A stretch of DNA of 24,433 bases from a virus. Position 1 is the first letter of the stretch. Each line of letters opens with the position of its first letter. The stretch spans positions 1 to 24,433 of the IMG/VR virus record IMGVR_UViG_3300023176_002712. One strand, given 5' to 3'. Of this stretch, positions 6,974 to 12,942 are shown piece by piece. The notes under the pieces are model-generated. The model did no database searches and was not told the DNA's origin. It saw nothing but the letters and a program-made list of their open reading frames with translations. The position numbers were made by a program, and so were the translations under genes.

Positions 6974-7552
6974 ATGGCAAAAGAGAATTGGGGAAACTGC
7001 ATTTCTAAAGTTCTCATTCATGAGGGTGGTTATGTAAATCATCCAAAAGACCCTGGTGGTATCACGAATATGGGTGTCACCAAGAGAGTTTATGAAGAGT
7101 GGGTTGGTCACGAAGTATCTGAACAAGATATGAAAGACTTAACAGAAGATGATGTAAGACCAATCTATAAGAAAAACTATTGGGATAGAATTAAGGGAGA
7201 CAAACTTCCTGATGGTCTAGACTTGTGTGTTTTTGACTTTGGAGTAAATGCAGGTACAGGTCGTGCCGCAAAATATTTGCAGAAGATGATTGGTACTACT
7301 GCAGACGGTGGGATAGGACCCAATACTCTGAAAGCACTGAAATCATATGTGAAAGAAAATGGTCTAGTAGAAACTATCAAGAAGTATCAATCAAATCGTC
7401 AAGACTACTATGAAAGTCTGAGTACATTTGATACTTTCGGTAGAGGTTGGACAAATCGTAATAACGATACAACTGAATACGCAATAGAACTCGCCGAGAG
7501 TGATGATGATGAAAATACTAGAGAAGCAGATAGAAATTCTATAAAGACTTGA
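6974..7552 (+). CDS. Endolysin: GH108-type N-acetylmuramidase
   Basis: A 192-residue peptidoglycan hydrolase. The N-terminal motif VLIHEGGYVNHPKDPGGITNMG is characteristic of glycoside hydrolase family 108, with E17 in HEGGY as the catalytic acid. The second half (VFDFGVNAGTGRAAKYLQ, then GTTADGGIGPNTLKAL) matches the family's peptidoglycan-binding domain 3. It has no signal peptide, so export would need a holin, and the small membrane protein just upstream is a candidate. AAGGAG precedes the ATG at 6974. The C-terminal tail (LAESDDDENTREADR) is an acidic extension. The stop codon lies inside a promoter -35 box. Confidence 0.92.
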   Translation: MAKENWGNCISKVLIHEGGYVNHPKDPGGITNMGVTKRVYEEWVGHEVSEQDMKDLTEDDVRPIYKKNYWDRIKGDKLPDGLDLCVFDFGVNAGTGRAAKYLQKMIGTTADGGIGPNTLKALKSYVKENGLVETIKKYQSNRQDYYESLSTFDTFGRGWTNRNNDTTEYAIELAESDDDENTREADRNSIKT

Positions 7553-7577
7553 CAATTACATTATAGTGTGTTATATT
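7549..7577 (+). promoter_or_regulatory. Sigma70-type promoter
   Basis: Perfect TTGACA (7549-7554) is followed after exactly 17 bases by TATATT (7572-7577), upstream of the exonuclease gene at 7597. The TGA of the lysozyme gene is within the -35 box. This is the strongest host-type early promoter in the window. Confidence 0.8.
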
Positions 7578-7596
7578 CACACTAGAGGATGAAAAA

Positions 7597-8268
7597 GTGA
7601 AATATACACACATTGAAGAAATTGATTATAATAGTAGTCTACCAGAATTAACAACTGAGCAAAACGACAACCTAAGACTGTACGTTACACCAGATGGTCA
7701 AAAATATCCATCAGTTACTACAGTCTTAGGTTGGCACACTCGTAAAGGTATTATGGAGTGGCGCAAGCGAGTAGGTGATGAAGCGGCGAACAAGATATCT
7801 CGCCAAGCATCATCAAGAGGTACAAGATTTCATTATCAGTGCGAAGACTATCTCAACAATAAAGAACCTAAGATTGAGGGTCCTGGTGAGATGTCTATGT
7901 TCAGTAGTATTAAACCTTTCTTACATCGTATAGACAATATACACTTTCAAGAAAAAACTATGTACTCAAAGTTTCTACAAACTGCAGGTCGTGTGGATTG
8001 CGTTGCTGAGTTTGATAATCGTTTGTCTATTATCGATTTCAAGACATCAAGTAAACCTAAAAAAGAAGAGTACATCAGCAATTACTTCATGCAAGGTGCG
8101 GCGTATGCAGTTATGTTCGAAGAGAGAACTGCAAAACCTATTGACCAGATTTGTATCTTGATTGCAGTTGAGGGTGATGAAGCACAACTATTCAAAGTTA
8201 AGAGAGATGATTACATAGAACAATATCGAAGTGTCAGAGATGCATGGCGAGATGCTCATGGATATTGA
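7597..8268 (+). CDS. PD-(D/E)XK nuclease (RecB/Cas4/MGME1-like exonuclease)
   Basis: A 223-residue nuclease. Motifs in order: SSRGTRFHYQCEDYL (residues 72-86; H79 is the RecB-family motif I His), E119, D134 in TAGRVDCVAEF, the core IIDFKTS (D147, K149), and motif QGAAYAVM (Q166, Y170), which is typical of RecB-family and MGME1-like exonucleases. It would cut or trim DNA ends in replication, recombination or host DNA breakdown. It starts at GTG, preceded by AGAGGA; an ATG eight bases upstream is out of frame and stops after three codons. The strong promoter at 7549 suggests early expression. It overlaps the following 2OG oxygenase gene. Confidence 0.88.
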   Translation: MKYTHIEEIDYNSSLPELTTEQNDNLRLYVTPDGQKYPSVTTVLGWHTRKGIMEWRKRVGDEAANKISRQASSRGTRFHYQCEDYLNNKEPKIEGPGEMSMFSSIKPFLHRIDNIHFQEKTMYSKFLQTAGRVDCVAEFDNRLSIIDFKTSSKPKKEEYISNYFMQGAAYAVMFEERTAKPIDQICILIAVEGDEAQLFKVKRDDYIEQYRSVRDAWRDAHGY

Positions 8269-8782
8269 CAACATTCAACTCTTTTCCTCAAACTTATATA
8301 AATACTTTTTACCGACATCACTTGTTGATGATTGTAAAGAAGAATTAGTAGAGTATGCTAAAAATAATAAAAGTGGAATTCAACAATACTTTACCACTTA
8401 CAATACTTTTTTAGAAACTGTTGATAGTATAGGTCCTTCTTGTAAATTAATTAGTGACAGTGTTGTTAGAGTTGCAACAATATTGTCAGAACGCCGAGTA
8501 AGAGTGGAGAATAGTTTCTTTAACTATGTACCTAAAGGTAATGTTCACTCAAAGCACAATCATGGCGGTAAAGAAATGATATGTGCTATTGTTTACTTTG
8601 ATACTATTGGTCAAACAAATTTTTATGATCCTAGACCTCAAGTATTCAATTGGCAACCTCATGTCGAAGTTGCTGAAAAAGGCAAAGTAGTTTTCTTTCC
8701 TGGTTGGTTAGAACATGATATGCCTGCTCATTATGAAGATGAGTTTAGAATTACAATGCCTTTTAATATGCTCATACAGTGA
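8258..8782 (+). CDS. 2OG-Fe(II) oxygenase (2OG-FeII_Oxy_5-like)
   Basis: A 174-residue protein with the same fold pattern as the oxygenases at 3168 and 1-520. VHSKHNHGGKEMICAIVYF carries H100 and H102, followed by TNFYDPRP. GKVVFFPGWLEHDMPAHY holds the distal His H153, and R164 in FRITMPFN is the probable 2-oxoglutarate Arg. The start was placed at the third of three clustered ATGs (8240, 8252, 8258) because MDIDNIQLFSSNLY matches the usual family beginning; the others differ by only a few residues. The start lies within the end of the exonuclease gene. Confidence 0.87.
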   Translation: MDIDNIQLFSSNLYKYFLPTSLVDDCKEELVEYAKNNKSGIQQYFTTYNTFLETVDSIGPSCKLISDSVVRVATILSERRVRVENSFFNYVPKGNVHSKHNHGGKEMICAIVYFDTIGQTNFYDPRPQVFNWQPHVEVAEKGKVVFFPGWLEHDMPAHYEDEFRITMPFNMLIQ

Positions 8783-8797
8783 GCAAAGGAAAGTAAA

Positions 8798-9184
8798 ATG
8801 AAAAATGTAGTATATGTAATAGTGCTAATTTGGTCTATATCATTTTTAGCAGGTTTTGCTAGTGCAGAACCAAAAGACTTACCTGAAGTAGAACCAGAAC
8901 CTAGTGTATTTCAATCTAGCAAAACTGTTACTTGTACTTCCGATGAATATGATGTGGTTAAGAAAAATTTTCAACAGTCTCATGGTGAAATTGGTATAAT
9001 GAGATACGTCAGTGATATTCAAACTGGAATTGAAATAATTGGTAATGTCGATACTGGAACTATTACTATTTTAGAATTCATACCTCCGAATAAAATTACT
9101 TGCTTCATCTCTATGGGTAAAGGTTTAGAAATTAATAGTTTACTTTTTAAAAAAGCAGAAACCGGTATACGAACTTCCTATTAA
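8798..9184 (+). CDS. Exported hypothetical protein (128 aa)
   Basis: The N-terminus MKNVVYVIVLIWSISFLAGFASA is a clear signal peptide, with likely cleavage after ASA (residue 23), followed by EPKDLPEVEPEPS. The mature part is about 105 residues, mainly beta, with two cysteines (VTCTSDEY and KITCFISMG) that could form a disulfide in the periplasm. No lipobox is present. No family was recognised. The site AAAGGAAAG precedes the ATG. A phage protein exported to the host periplasm could act in superinfection control or lysis, but the sequence does not say which. Confidence 0.75.
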   Translation: MKNVVYVIVLIWSISFLAGFASAEPKDLPEVEPEPSVFQSSKTVTCTSDEYDVVKKNFQQSHGEIGIMRYVSDIQTGIEIIGNVDTGTITILEFIPPNKITCFISMGKGLEINSLLFKKAETGIRTSY

Positions 9185-9247
9185 GTGATAGTAACAAAAA
9201 ATATTGCTTGAGAAATAAATATTTGATATGGCAGAAAGGAGACTAGT

Positions 9248-10312
9248 ATGCCACCTCGTAATCATAAGCAGTGGTCATCAGCACCACGAATAGAAGCAAT
9301 TAGTAGTAGAGCATATAATAACTACGAAGTATACAAACAAGAACAAGAACTAATATTCAGTAAAGTCTGGGTACCGATGTGTCACATCTCTGAGATGTAT
9401 GAGACAGGTGAGTTTCGCACTACGCAAATAGCAGGTGTGAATGTAATTGCAGTGAATGACCATGATGGTGTTAGAGCATTCAGAGACCATTCTATTGAGC
9501 AAGTCTCTGGTTGTTTATCTTGTCCTTACGAAGGTAATGAGATATATTGTGAAGTCAAGCATGGGGGTATGGTTTGGGTAACACTTAACCCTAACCCCAC
9601 ACAGTCAGTAGAAGAATGGACTGCAGGTGCATTTGATTGTATTGCAGACGCAATTGACACAGAAGAAATGGAAGTCTTTCACTATCACAAAGCAGTGATA
9701 GATACAAACTACAAACTGTGGCATGACACAAACAGTGAATTCTATCACGACTTCATGCATTACTTTAATAGAGTGTCAGGATTCAATGATGAATATTTCG
9801 CTAGAAAAAATATTCCTTTTGATAACGGTCATGTTAATGTTAGTAGTTTTACTGTTAATTACGAAGAGTATGACGGATTTGAAGATAGAGGGAATTTATC
9901 TTTTCCCAATCTGCCGCCCAACCAGTGGTACATGGTCGACCTCTTTCCAGGATTCAACTTTAACCTCCGTGGGAGTGCATATCGTTCAGACACAGTAACA
10001 CCACTTGGTCCGAATAAAGTATTGATTGAGTTTCGTGGATATGGATTAAGAAAAGATACATCAGAAGAAAGACAAACTCGTATCAAGCATCACAATAGTA
10101 TATGGGGACCTTTCGGTAGAAACTTGCACGAAGACCTTATTGGTGTAGCAGGTCAAGGCACAACAATGCGTGAAGGTACAGAAACAAGAAACATTCTACA
10201 TGGAAGACATGAGAATGGAACTATACATGATGAAGTAGGTATGAGACACTACTATACTGAATGGGGTAAATATCTAGATATCGACCCATATGTTCTTGAC
10301 AAAGTTGCTTGA
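9248..10312 (+). CDS. Rieske-type non-heme iron oxygenase, degenerate Rieske motif
   Basis: A 354-residue protein resembles the alpha subunit of ring-hydroxylating oxygenases. The catalytic mononuclear iron site looks intact: SEFYHDFMHYF gives H167 and H171, and NLHEDLIG gives D296. The N-terminal domain has the usual order (FSKVWVPMCHISEM, DGVRAF, CPYEG, GMVWVTLN), but the [2Fe-2S] motif C-x-H...C-x-x-H is damaged: the first pair reads FRDHS (no Cys) and the second reads CPYEG (Glu in place of His). Extra cysteines lie at 89 and 101. A working Rieske cluster is therefore doubtful. The substrate is unknown. AAGGAG precedes the ATG. A promoter for the tmRNA lies inside the 3' end. Confidence 0.85.
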   Translation: MPPRNHKQWSSAPRIEAISSRAYNNYEVYKQEQELIFSKVWVPMCHISEMYETGEFRTTQIAGVNVIAVNDHDGVRAFRDHSIEQVSGCLSCPYEGNEIYCEVKHGGMVWVTLNPNPTQSVEEWTAGAFDCIADAIDTEEMEVFHYHKAVIDTNYKLWHDTNSEFYHDFMHYFNRVSGFNDEYFARKNIPFDNGHVNVSSFTVNYEEYDGFEDRGNLSFPNLPPNQWYMVDLFPGFNFNLRGSAYRSDTVTPLGPNKVLIEFRGYGLRKDTSEERQTRIKHHNSIWGPFGRNLHEDLIGVAGQGTTMREGTETRNILHGRHENGTIHDEVGMRHYYTEWGKYLDIDPYVLDKVA

Positions 10313-10326
10313 ATGTAGTATAAATA
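10296..10326 (+). promoter_or_regulatory. Hybrid sigma70/late promoter for tmRNA
   Basis: Perfect TTGACA (10296-10301) lies 17 bases before TATAAA (10319-10324), which is part of the T4 late sequence TATAAATA (10319-10326). A start near 10331 would fit the acceptor piece of the tmRNA. The -35 box is inside the end of the Rieske gene. Confidence 0.78.
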
Positions 10327-10330
10327 GAAT

Positions 10331-10614
10331 TGAATTTGATGACACATGTTGGAGGATTGTAGGACGTGGGGGCAGTACCCACCGCCTCCACCAAAAGCAC
10401 ACTGGATGGTGTTTGTATCAAGACCGTCAGTGGAACAATACAATCCCAGTGTGCTTTTGATGGGGGCGAAATAGGTTCGACTGCATTAAGAAGGCATGAA
10501 GAGAATTCAAAAACATAAATGCAAACGATAACATTGCATATGAAGATGTTCGCCTAGCGGCATAATCTTCTGGGTGTTGTGGGGACGCCTGGAAACAGAA
10601 GAAGCAATTGCTTC
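10331..10614 (+). ncRNA. ssrA: Permuted two-piece tmRNA
   Basis: tmRNA rescues stalled ribosomes and tags the product for proteolysis. The gene is permuted, as in Alphaproteobacteria: acceptor piece first (about 10340-10393), intervening hairpin, then coding piece (from 10462). The acceptor piece has GGACGTGGG, the T-arm GTGGG-GGCAGTA-CCCAC (10366-10382), CGCCTCC and ACCA ending at 10393. CGCCTCC pairs with GGGGGCG (10462-10468) over 7 bp including one G-U. The coding piece has GGTTCGAC, as in all tmRNAs. The tag frame at 10521-10565 encodes ANDNIAYEDVRLAA and a stop; it ends in the usual LAA. A P2-like helix joins CATGTT (10345-10350) and GGCATG (10493-10498). The stem CTTCTG/CAGAAG after the tag frames a pseudoknot-like domain. 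The 5' and 3' limits are approximate. Confidence 0.93.
10393..10458 (+). repeat. Intervening hairpin of pre-tmRNA
   Basis: AAAAGCACACTGG (10393-10405) pairs perfectly with CCAGTGTGCTTTT (10446-10458), a 13-bp stem that closes the segment between the CCA end and the coding piece. In permuted tmRNAs such a segment is removed to give two RNAs; the hairpin brings the two acceptor-stem halves together for processing. Confidence 0.8.
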
Positions 10615-10651
10615 ACCCTACATTACACACATACACACAAGGAGAAATAGT

Positions 10652-10870
10652 ATGAGTAATCCATTCGACTTACGCTTTAGTATGATACAAAGCGCCAGAG
10701 AGTTGCTCACAGAGCAATATCACACTGATATCAATAATGTTAAAGAGAAATACTATGCAGACAAAGAAGCAGGACTAGATGTTCAGTTTCCAGAAATGCC
10801 GCCATTTCCGACATTCGAAGATATCAGCAAACTAGCAAATGAGATGAATTCTTTCGTTTCACAACGCTAA
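10652..10870 (+). CDS. Conserved T4-like phage protein MSNPFDLR (72 aa)
   Basis: A 72-residue protein begins MSNPFDLRFSMIQSARELL. This N-terminus is recurrent in small hypothetical proteins of T4-like marine phages. It is mostly helical and charged (NVKEKYYADKEAG), with a Pro-rich linker (FPEMPPFPTFEDI). No function is known to me. AAGGAG lies before the ATG at 10652; the longer in-frame start at 10574 would sit in the tmRNA and is rejected. It is followed by a strong terminator, so it and the tmRNA probably form one transcription unit. Confidence 0.75.
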   Translation: MSNPFDLRFSMIQSARELLTEQYHTDINNVKEKYYADKEAGLDVQFPEMPPFPTFEDISKLANEMNSFVSQR

Positions 10871-10883
10871 TGGTAAAAGTGTA

Positions 10884-10916
10884 AAGTCAAGGGAGAAATC
10901 CCTTGACTTCTTTATT
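10884..10916 (+). terminator. Intrinsic terminator with GAAA loop
   Basis: AAGTCAAGGGA (10884-10894) and TCCCTTGACTT (10899-10909) form a perfect 11-bp stem around the tetraloop GAAA, followed by CTTTATT. It ends the tmRNA and small-gene unit. Confidence 0.88.
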
Positions 10917-10931
10917 ATAATAATGTATATT
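10903..10931 (+). promoter_or_regulatory. Possible sigma70 promoter overlapping the terminator
   Basis: TTGACT (10903-10908), in the 3' arm of the terminator stem, lies 17 bases before TATATT (10926-10931). Transcription would begin close to the ATG at 10938. It is a plausible match, but overlapping AT-rich motifs are common here. Confidence 0.4.
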
Positions 10932-10937
10932 AGTCTA

Positions 10938-11438
10938 ATGATTAAATATCTCGCACCTTTTTTATTACTTGCATCTAGCGCATTAGCAGATGATGTAAAA
11001 CTACCAAGCACTAATTCAAAAGTATGTCTTGCTAATAACATATATCATGAAGCAAAGTCACAATCTACTGCAGGTCAAATAGCAGTTGGTCTTGTAGTTA
11101 TCAATCGTGTTCGTGATAGTAGATTTCCTGATACGATTTGTGAAGTTGTATACCAAGCAGAATATTCAACTTGGTGGAAAGAAGAAAAAGGTAAAGATAT
11201 ACCTAGAAGGCACAGATGTCAGTTCTCCTGGTTCTGTGACGGTAAACCAGAAATCATACATGACACAGAAGCATATGAAAGAATTTTGAGACTTGTTAAT
11301 AGAATATTAACAAACAGATACGCTGGCATGATTGAAGGTGCTACACACTATCATGCAGATTATGTCAATCCAGATTGGAACAAAGAAAAAACAAGAATTG
11401 GACAAATCGATGACCATATTTTTTATAGGTGGGACTAA
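10938..11438 (+). CDS. SleB-type cell wall hydrolase with signal peptide
   Basis: A 166-residue protein has the signal peptide MIKYLAPFLLLASSALA, probably cleaved before DDVK. The mature protein has the SleB/hydrolase_2 pattern: CLANNIYHEAKSQSTAGQIAVGLVVINRV, with E38 as the likely catalytic Glu, then QFSWFCDGKP and GATHYHADYVNPDW. The family cuts peptidoglycan as a lytic transglycosylase or amidase. The signal peptide suggests Sec export, in contrast to the cytoplasmic GH108 enzyme. The start at 10938 rather than 10923 was chosen because it gives a clean signal peptide and the upstream ATG lies in a promoter -10. The stop overlaps the gp33 start (TAATG). Confidence 0.9.
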   Translation: MIKYLAPFLLLASSALADDVKLPSTNSKVCLANNIYHEAKSQSTAGQIAVGLVVINRVRDSRFPDTICEVVYQAEYSTWWKEEKGKDIPRRHRCQFSWFCDGKPEIIHDTEAYERILRLVNRILTNRYAGMIEGATHYHADYVNPDWNKEKTRIGQIDDHIFYRWD

Positions 11439-11665
11439 TGAATCCTGAACCAATGACACCAAAAAGATTTAGTAAAATTATTGAAGATATTGTACTAGAT
11501 AAAGCAATCACGCATATGGATGCTATTCTTCTATATTGTGATGAGCATGAACTTGAACCAGAAGATGTGAAGAAGTTTGTGAGTAAAACACTTAAAGATA
11601 AAGTCACTGTCAATGCACAAGACTTACATTATTTACCTAAGACTACTGCGGAGTTGCCGGTATGA
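11438..11665 (+). CDS. 33: gp33-like late transcription co-activator
   Basis: A 75-residue protein similar to gp33 of marine T4-like phages (ITHMDAILLYCDEHELEPEDVKKFVSKTL, then KVTVNAQDLHYL). In T4, gp33 binds the RNA polymerase beta-flap and links it to the sliding clamp so that late promoters (TATAAATA) are activated with sigma factor gp55. It is shorter than T4 gp33 (112 residues), as in marine relatives. The ATG at 11438 overlaps the previous stop; the GTG at 11429 is in frame but lacks support. It starts the gp33-2OG-gp59-gp32 cluster, close to T4 order. gp55 is not in the window. Confidence 0.82.
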   Translation: MNPEPMTPKRFSKIIEDIVLDKAITHMDAILLYCDEHELEPEDVKKFVSKTLKDKVTVNAQDLHYLPKTTAELPV

Positions 11666-12249
11666 TTTTAAAATATTGTTATTCAACTACAAAACCTGTT
11701 TTTACTTTACCTGAAGTTGATAAAATTATTCAGATGGGCGAAGTGAATTTAGAAGATGCTAAGATAGATGGAACTGAAGCGGCAATACAGGGACACAGAA
11801 ATAGTTCTATATCTTGGTTCAAAAGAAATTCTGATACTGAATTCATTTATAAACCTTTACTTAAAATGATATATCTGGAGAATGTAAATAATAATTGGAA
11901 CTTTGATTATGATGCAATCGAAGATTTACAATTTACAACTTATGGTCCTGAACAACATTACAATTGGCACGCCGACCAGAGAAGTGTGCCGTATACTGAT
12001 ACTGACAAGTATCTACAAGGTAAGATTAGAAAGATTAGTTTCTCTGTGCTACTTAATCATGATTATGAGGGTGGTGAGTTTGAATTTGAATTAGGACTAC
12101 CACATGAAGAGAATAGAACTGAATTGTGTCAAGTAAAGACAGGAGAAGCAATTGTTTTTCCATCATTTACTTATCATAGGGTTCGACCCGTCACAAAAGG
12201 TAAGAGATATAGTTTAGTAGGATGGATATGCGGCAAACCTTACAGATGA
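11662..12249 (+). CDS. 2OG-Fe(II) oxygenase (prolyl-4-hydroxylase-like)
   Basis: A 195-residue protein with a full 2OG-Fe(II) site: H103-x-D105 in YNWHADQR, distal H172 in TYHRVRPV, and R182 (KGKRYSLVGW) for 2-oxoglutarate. The strand SVLLNHDYEGGEFEF is typical of the prolyl-4-hydroxylase/PiuC-like branch, which differs from the other three oxygenases here. The start forms ATGA with gp33, and its stop forms ATGA with gp59, so it is embedded in a coupled translation unit of the replication and transcription genes. The substrate is unknown. Confidence 0.88.
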   Translation: MILKYCYSTTKPVFTLPEVDKIIQMGEVNLEDAKIDGTEAAIQGHRNSSISWFKRNSDTEFIYKPLLKMIYLENVNNNWNFDYDAIEDLQFTTYGPEQHYNWHADQRSVPYTDTDKYLQGKIRKISFSVLLNHDYEGGEFEFELGLPHEENRTELCQVKTGEAIVFPSFTYHRVRPVTKGKRYSLVGWICGKPYR

Positions 12250-12881
12250 ATGAATTCGATGCTTTCAATGTGTATCTTGCTTTTAAGTTACACTTCACAA
12301 CAGATAGATATGATATAACAAAGACTAGAGGCGCAGTCAAGACAAAAGATGAAACTTTTTATAAAAGGTCTGACCAGTTTAATTTTAAGAAACTTGCAGA
12401 AGAGTTTAGTGAAGATGAACTACCTAAGTTTTTAATTGCTAATCATGTTGATGGTAATCGATGGGGTGGTGCTTTCATTTATGAAGAAGCATTACAAGTA
12501 TATAATAAATGGAAAGGTCGCTTACAGAGTTTAACTAAAAACTTGCATGATGACCTTGATGAGATTTGTTCAGAACTTGATGAAGAGAATATCAATAAGT
12601 TCGACAAATGCTTTGTAGTTAAAGATGAGCAACATCCTCTTCTACTACAAATGTATAGTCGTGGAGATGTAACAATCGAAACGATGTTGATACTAGATGC
12701 TATTAACAACTATTTGACATATTGGGATAAGACGCTCGGTGATGATTTCTTCTGGAAAGAAGAACGGCGAAAGTTAATTAAATACCGACCTTTTCTTGAT
12801 TTTGATGTTGACAAATACAAGGCAATAGTGTATAGTAAGCAACAGAAATATGATGAAAGTCGTATAAATAGTAGCATATGA
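12246..12881 (+). CDS. 59: gp59-like DNA helicase loader
   Basis: A 211-residue basic and helical protein similar to T4 gp59 (217 residues), which loads gp41 helicase onto gp32-coated forks. Shared patterns are FNVYLAFKLHFTTDRYDITK, AVKTKDETFYKRSDQFNFKKLAE, and YRPFLDFDVDKYKAIV near the C-terminus. ATG at 12246 overlaps the previous stop. An in-frame start at 12222 adds eight residues inside the upstream gene and is less likely. It directly precedes gp32, as in T4, and the two proteins act together at the fork. Confidence 0.85.
   Translation: MNEFDAFNVYLAFKLHFTTDRYDITKTRGAVKTKDETFYKRSDQFNFKKLAEEFSEDELPKFLIANHVDGNRWGGAFIYEEALQVYNKWKGRLQSLTKNLHDDLDEICSELDEENINKFDKCFVVKDEQHPLLLQMYSRGDVTIETMLILDAINNYLTYWDKTLGDDFFWKEERRKLIKYRPFLDFDVDKYKAIVYSKQQKYDESRINSSI
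12863..12870 (+). promoter_or_regulatory. T4-type late promoter upstream of gp32
   Basis: An exact TATAAATA lies within the 3' end of gp59, 73 bases before the gp32 start. No -35 box is seen at 17 bases. Confidence 0.5.
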
Positions 12882-12942
12882 TGAATATGTGGATAAGATA
12901 AACTTATACAACGCAATATAACGTACATACGAGGTAATACAA

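Noticed and set aside
6524-7126. Minus-strand frame of 200 codons across phoH and the lysozyme
   Set aside because: It overlaps three well-supported plus-strand genes, has no ribosome site, and its sequence is typical of an antisense shadow.
8297-8304. Exact TATAAATA inside the oxygenase gene at 8258
   Set aside because: It is within coding sequence near the start of the gene, with no new gene close downstream; AT-rich coding sequence can produce it by chance.
9723-9998. Plus-strand frame of 91 codons inside the Rieske gene
   Set aside because: It lies entirely within the Rieske gene in another frame, with no start signal and no recognisable protein character.
10331-10614. tmRNA region considered as an integration (att) site
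   Set aside because: The whole RNA gene is present with its own promoter and there is no integrase or split copy in the window; the genes are those of a lytic T4-like phage.
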